Assembly (NCBI GenBank): GCA_963837715.1
Contig: CAWIOF010000004.1
Coordinates: 1,240,001 to 1,304,000 of the forward strand
Direction of reading: 5' to 3'
Source of the DNA: JANYLB01 sp963837715
GTDB lineage: Bacteria; Actinomycetota; Acidimicrobiia; IMCC26256; JANYLB01
Length of the DNA stretch: 64,000 nt
The translations under genes were made by a program, and so were the position numbers. Shown here in pieces: positions 61,572 to 64,000 of this stretch. Positions within the stretch are counted from its first letter, which is position 1. Every line of letters begins with the position of its first letter. Below the pieces are notes generated by a model. It did not search any database, was not told the DNA's origin, and worked only from the letters and a program-made list of their open reading frames with translations.

Positions 61572-62336
61572 CTAGCCCGGTCGTGCGAGGAGCAGCGCGA
61601 AGCCCGGCCGCGACGGCTCCGGCCGCGCCGATCCGATCACGGTGAGCAGTTGCGCCCACGCACCGCGCGCCGGCGGAACGACGCCGACGAACGGTCCGTC
61701 GTTGAACCGCTTCCCACCCGGGCCGTCGGCGCCGGCGGTCACGAACGCAGCCGCCAGTCCGCCGAAGGCGAGCGTCCACGGGAGCGGGGAAGACGGGAGG
61801 CTCGGCGTCCCGGTGGTCGTAGCGAGCATCGAGGCGGTGGTCGCGACGAACGTGGAACCGGCGGTGCCGAGCTTGGCGACTGATCGTGCCACCGGGCCCG
61901 CGTCGACCGGGACGGCGAGGGGCACCGCGACCGGTGCCACCGGTGTGTTCGCCGTTGCCACGGGCACCGGTGCGGGGAGCGTGACGGGGCCGGGAAGCGC
62001 GACGTCGGGAAGCCCGACTGTCGGGAGCCCGACGCGGATGGGGGTCTGCGCGATCTCGCCCACCACCGGGAGCCCGTCCACGATCGGTACCACGACCGGC
62101 GGCAGCGGCACGGCAACCTGGATCGGGCCGGCGACGGGGAGCGGAGCCGGGAGCACTGCGGTGACGGGACCGACGGTGACCGAGCCACCGTTCACACCGA
62201 TTTCCAGCCCCGCCGGAGGGGTGCCGGCGACTGCGGCGTCGGCCGATCCTCGGCCCAGGAGCACCGCGCCGACGAGGCCGAGGGCCATGGCGCCGAGCGC
62301 CAGGAGGAAGATCCGGAGGGGGGTCCGGTGGCTCAC
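61572..62336 (-). CDS. Secreted or membrane-anchored hypothetical protein
   Basis: A 254-residue protein, GTG 62336 with GGAGG upstream. The N-terminal helix FLLALGAMALGLVGAVLL is a signal or anchor, followed by Pro/Val-rich low-complexity sequence (PVTAVLPAPLPVAGPIQVAV, LPPVVVPIVDGLPVVG). A second hydrophobic segment (WTLAFGGLAAAFVTAGA) lies near the C-terminus. The N-terminal LEIGVNGGSVTVGPVT resembles the start of the LPXTG neighbour. No known domain. Confidence 0.65.
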   Translation of the reverse strand: MSHRTPLRIFLLALGAMALGLVGAVLLGRGSADAAVAGTPPAGLEIGVNGGSVTVGPVTAVLPAPLPVAGPIQVAVPLPPVVVPIVDGLPVVGEIAQTPIRVGLPTVGLPDVALPGPVTLPAPVPVATANTPVAPVAVPLAVPVDAGPVARSVAKLGTAGSTFVATTASMLATTTGTPSLPSSPLPWTLAFGGLAAAFVTAGADGPGGKRFNDGPFVGVVPPARGAWAQLLTVIGSARPEPSRPGFALLLARPG

Positions 62337-62350
62337 ACCTCCATGATTAC

Positions 62351-62381
62351 CACTTTCAGTGGTCTGAAACCACGAAAAGTG
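62351..62381. repeat. Inverted repeat upstream of the secreted protein gene
   Basis: Arms CACTTTCAGTGGT (62351-62363) and ACCACGAAAAGTG (62369-62381), 11 of 13 pairing, loop CTGAA. It lies between the HSL esterase stop (62393) and the next start (62336), so it can be a terminator or operator. Confidence 0.6.
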
Positions 62382-62392
62382 AGATTTTCGGG

Positions 62393-63439
62393 TCAGCCGT
62401 CGGTGAGGTGGCGGTCGAGGAAGTCGGCGGCCCGCTTCAGCGTGGTGCGGGAGACGCCGGCCCACGGCATGAGGATCTCGTAGACGTGGAACATGTTCGG
62501 GGCCAGGAACGACTCGACCTCGATGCCGGTGTGGACCAGCTTGGCGATGAAGCGGCCGATCTCGTCACGGAACATCTCGTTGGTACCCCGCGCGACGAAC
62601 GACGCGGGGAAGCCGTCGACGTCGGCGTACACGGCCGACACCCTCGGATCGTGCGGGTCGCGCTCGCCGAGGTAGCCGCGCACCGGGATGTCGTCGGGTA
62701 GCACGTCGTGGTGCGCGTTGGCCGTGATCGACTCCTCGCCCATCACGAGGTCGACCTCGGGTGAGAACAACAACGCACACGCGGGTTCGGGGAGGTGCGC
62801 GGCACGCGCGTCCTCGAACAACGAGGTCGCGAGCCCACCGCCGCCGGAGTCGCCCGCGATCACGATCTGGCTCGCGGTGCGGTTGTCGTCGAGAAGTCCT
62901 TCGAACACCTGGATCGCGTCGTCGAGCCCGGCGGGGAACGGAAACTCGGGCGCCAACCGGTAGTCGGCGATGAACAGGTCGCATCCGGTGCTGCGCACCA
63001 GCTCGGCGGTGAAGATCGTGTACATCCACGGCGTCGTGGCCAGGTAGCCGCCACCGTGCAGGTAGAGGATCGTGGCGCGAGGGCGGCCCGGAGGGCGGAC
63101 CCACACGCCCGGGATGTCGCGGATGAAGTCGTCCTCGACGGTCACGCCGTCGCGGGTGGCGATCGGCGGGAGCACCACGCGGCACAGGTCGTCGAGCACC
63201 TTCTCGAGCGAGCGCAGCCGGGGCGTCGGGAGGTTCATCGAGTAGGTCAGGAGGGTCTTGAGGATCTCCCGCATGCTCTCCTCGATCGTGTTGTCGACGA
63301 TCGACTGGCGCCCGGACCAGGGCTGATGCAGCGGGAGGGTCGCGATCGTGGTGCTCATTCGGGCGCCGAGCTCGGCGACGGTGAGGGCCGACTCCACGAT
63401 GCCGGCCGTCTGCACCCCGGGGCGATCGGCCATGACCAT
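62393..63439 (-). CDS. HSL-family alpha/beta hydrolase (esterase)
   Basis: A 348-residue esterase. Oxyanion motif LYLHGGGYLATTPW, nucleophile GDSGGGGLATSLF and the C-terminal NMFHVYEILMPW with the catalytic His; the acid is likely in GTNEMFRDE. The hormone-sensitive-lipase group hydrolyses short acyl or steroid esters. Start ATG 63439 or ATG 63433. No signal peptide. Divergent from the MerR gene. Confidence 0.9.
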   Translation of the reverse strand: MVMADRPGVQTAGIVESALTVAELGARMSTTIATLPLHQPWSGRQSIVDNTIEESMREILKTLLTYSMNLPTPRLRSLEKVLDDLCRVVLPPIATRDGVTVEDDFIRDIPGVWVRPPGRPRATILYLHGGGYLATTPWMYTIFTAELVRSTGCDLFIADYRLAPEFPFPAGLDDAIQVFEGLLDDNRTASQIVIAGDSGGGGLATSLFEDARAAHLPEPACALLFSPEVDLVMGEESITANAHHDVLPDDIPVRGYLGERDPHDPRVSAVYADVDGFPASFVARGTNEMFRDEIGRFIAKLVHTGIEVESFLAPNMFHVYEILMPWAGVSRTTLKRAADFLDRHLTDG

Positions 63440-63490
63440 CGGGAGATCCTACGGCTGCGGCGTTCCGACACTGATCCCGGGACCGCCCGG

Positions 63491-63520
63491 TGCGACCGTG
63501 GGAGCGATCGCTCCTAAGAT
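63491..63520 (+). promoter_or_regulatory. MerR promoter with perfect palindrome
   Basis: A 14-bp perfect palindrome GGAGCGATCGCTCC (63501-63514) lies directly before TAAGAT (63515-63520), with TGCGAC (63491-63496) 18 bp upstream. The GTG start of the MerR-like gene is eight bases past the -10-like box, so the transcript is probably leaderless. Confidence 0.55.
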
Positions 63521-63527
63521 CAGGGTC

Positions 63528-64000
63528 GTGGGTTCCCAGGCGCAACGCTTCAGGGTCGCGGAGCTGGCCGAGCGATGCGACCTGTCGGTCGACACCATCC
63601 GCTTCTACCAGAAGCGCGGCCTGCTCCCGCCGCCCGATCGCGTCGGTCGGGTGGGCTGGTACGGACCCGGTCACGTCGAACGCCTTGCGCGGATCCGCGA
63701 TCTCCAGGCCCAGGGATTCACGCTCGCGGTGATCCGTCGACTGCTCGACGGCGAGCTCGACGCGGCCGACATGCCGCTCGTCGCTGCGGTCGCCACCGAC
63801 GGGGAAGCCGATCGGGCCGAGCAGTTCCTCTCGCTCGCCGAGGTGGCCGAACGGGCCGGTGTGCCCTTCGCGCTGGTGGAGGCGGTGGAACGCGAAGGTC
63901 TGCTCGTGCCGCGTCGCCATGCGGGCGAGACCCGCTACACCGAGGGCGACGTCGCGATCGTCGGTTCCGCGCTGAAGCTGCTCGAGACCGGCCTCCCGAT
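63528..64000 (+). CDS. MerR family regulator, partial at 3' end
   Basis: A MerR protein starting GTG 63528, at least 157 residues, cut by the window end. N-terminal helix-turn-helix: FRVAELAERCDLSVDTIRFY and QKRGLLPPPDRVGR, then ERLARIRDLQAQGFTLAVIR. A second segment (FLSLAEVAERAGVPFALVEA, REGLLVPRR) looks like another MerR-like helix-turn-helix, a known two-domain type. Effector unknown. Confidence 0.85.
   Translation, partial: MGSQAQRFRVAELAERCDLSVDTIRFYQKRGLLPPPDRVGRVGWYGPGHVERLARIRDLQAQGFTLAVIRRLLDGELDAADMPLVAAVATDGEADRAEQFLSLAEVAERAGVPFALVEAVEREGLLVPRRHAGETRYTEGDVAIVGSALKLLETGLP

Noticed and set aside
1..64000. Prophage, integrative element or insertion sequence
   Set aside because: No integrase, transposase, terminase or tRNA-flanked direct repeats were visible.
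1..64000. tRNA or rRNA genes
   Set aside because: Looked for clover-leaf landmarks such as GGTTCGAATCC-type T-loops on both strands; none with a convincing stem set. The GATTCGACCG in the repeat arrays resembles a T-loop but lacks the rest of a tRNA.

Overview
The window is GC-rich (about 70% by eye) with dense, mostly single-domain genes, many 4-nt ATGA/GTGA overlaps, GTG starts and long multi-gene runs on one strand. Cytochrome P450s of the CYP125/CYP142 type, several F420-type luciferase-like monooxygenases, acyl-CoA and hot-dog thioesterase genes, an MmpL pump, TetR/MarR/PadR/MerR regulators and an LPXTG surface protein point to Actinomycetota. I infer an Acidimicrobiia-like lipid- or steroid-degrading bacterium. 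No rRNA, tRNA, transposase, phage or CRISPR locus was seen.

Layout. 1-2311 (minus): PhyH dioxygenase (cut by the window edge), an E2-like acyltransferase fold and an alpha/beta hydrolase. 2380-7700: HdeD-like membrane protein, an 88-bp tandem repeat array, a P450, an MTA/SAH deaminase and an MTA phosphorylase, then a MarR/YceI divergent pair. 7737-16090: membrane protein, secreted subtilase, SDR plus flavin reductase, a second SDR, TetR with a palindromic operator facing a second P450, a MenA-like prenyltransferase and an AAC(2')-like acetyltransferase. 16109-24487: MmpL pump, two cNMP-binding proteins (one a patatin), an EamA-like transporter, a glycolipid glycosyltransferase fused to a dead deacetylase domain, and an intact deacetylase. 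24543-32871: F420 monooxygenase, acyl-CoA dehydrogenase, a CrtQ/CrtO-like pair, VOC, PdxH, YihY, dienelactone hydrolase, lysoplasmalogenase and RibB. 32906-42703 (minus): a two-component system and a long run headed by a TPP riboswitch (TPK-thiB-thiP-thiQ, followed by a phosphotransferase and an FAD oxidoreductase). 42727-49835: second repeat array, an M20/YbdK/phosphatase/F420-monooxygenase operon, a beta-propeller lipoprotein and an aldehyde dehydrogenase. 49900-56237: PadR cassette, a full-length fused ABC exporter with its MarR regulator, and a 32-aa membrane peptide. 56350-64000: DapB-like dehydrogenase with two double hot-dog proteins, an F420 monooxygenase behind a KstR-type box, two secreted surface proteins, an HSL esterase and a MerR regulator.

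More than twenty genes are broken by single-base frameshifts. From gene lengths, all but one are extra single bases, nearly always a G or C beside an identical base. This looks like a systematic insertion error of an unpolished long-read assembly, not mass pseudogenisation. I annotate these loci as single genes and give the approximate break.

Points I consider most worth following: the stop-codon-anchored repeat arrays, the glycosyltransferase/pseudo-deacetylase fusion next to an active deacetylase, the fourfold C-x13-C surface protein, the CrtQ/CrtO-like pair, the TPP riboswitch whose gene run extends beyond thiamine genes, and the KstR-type operator. These are single-sequence readings; none has been checked by database search.
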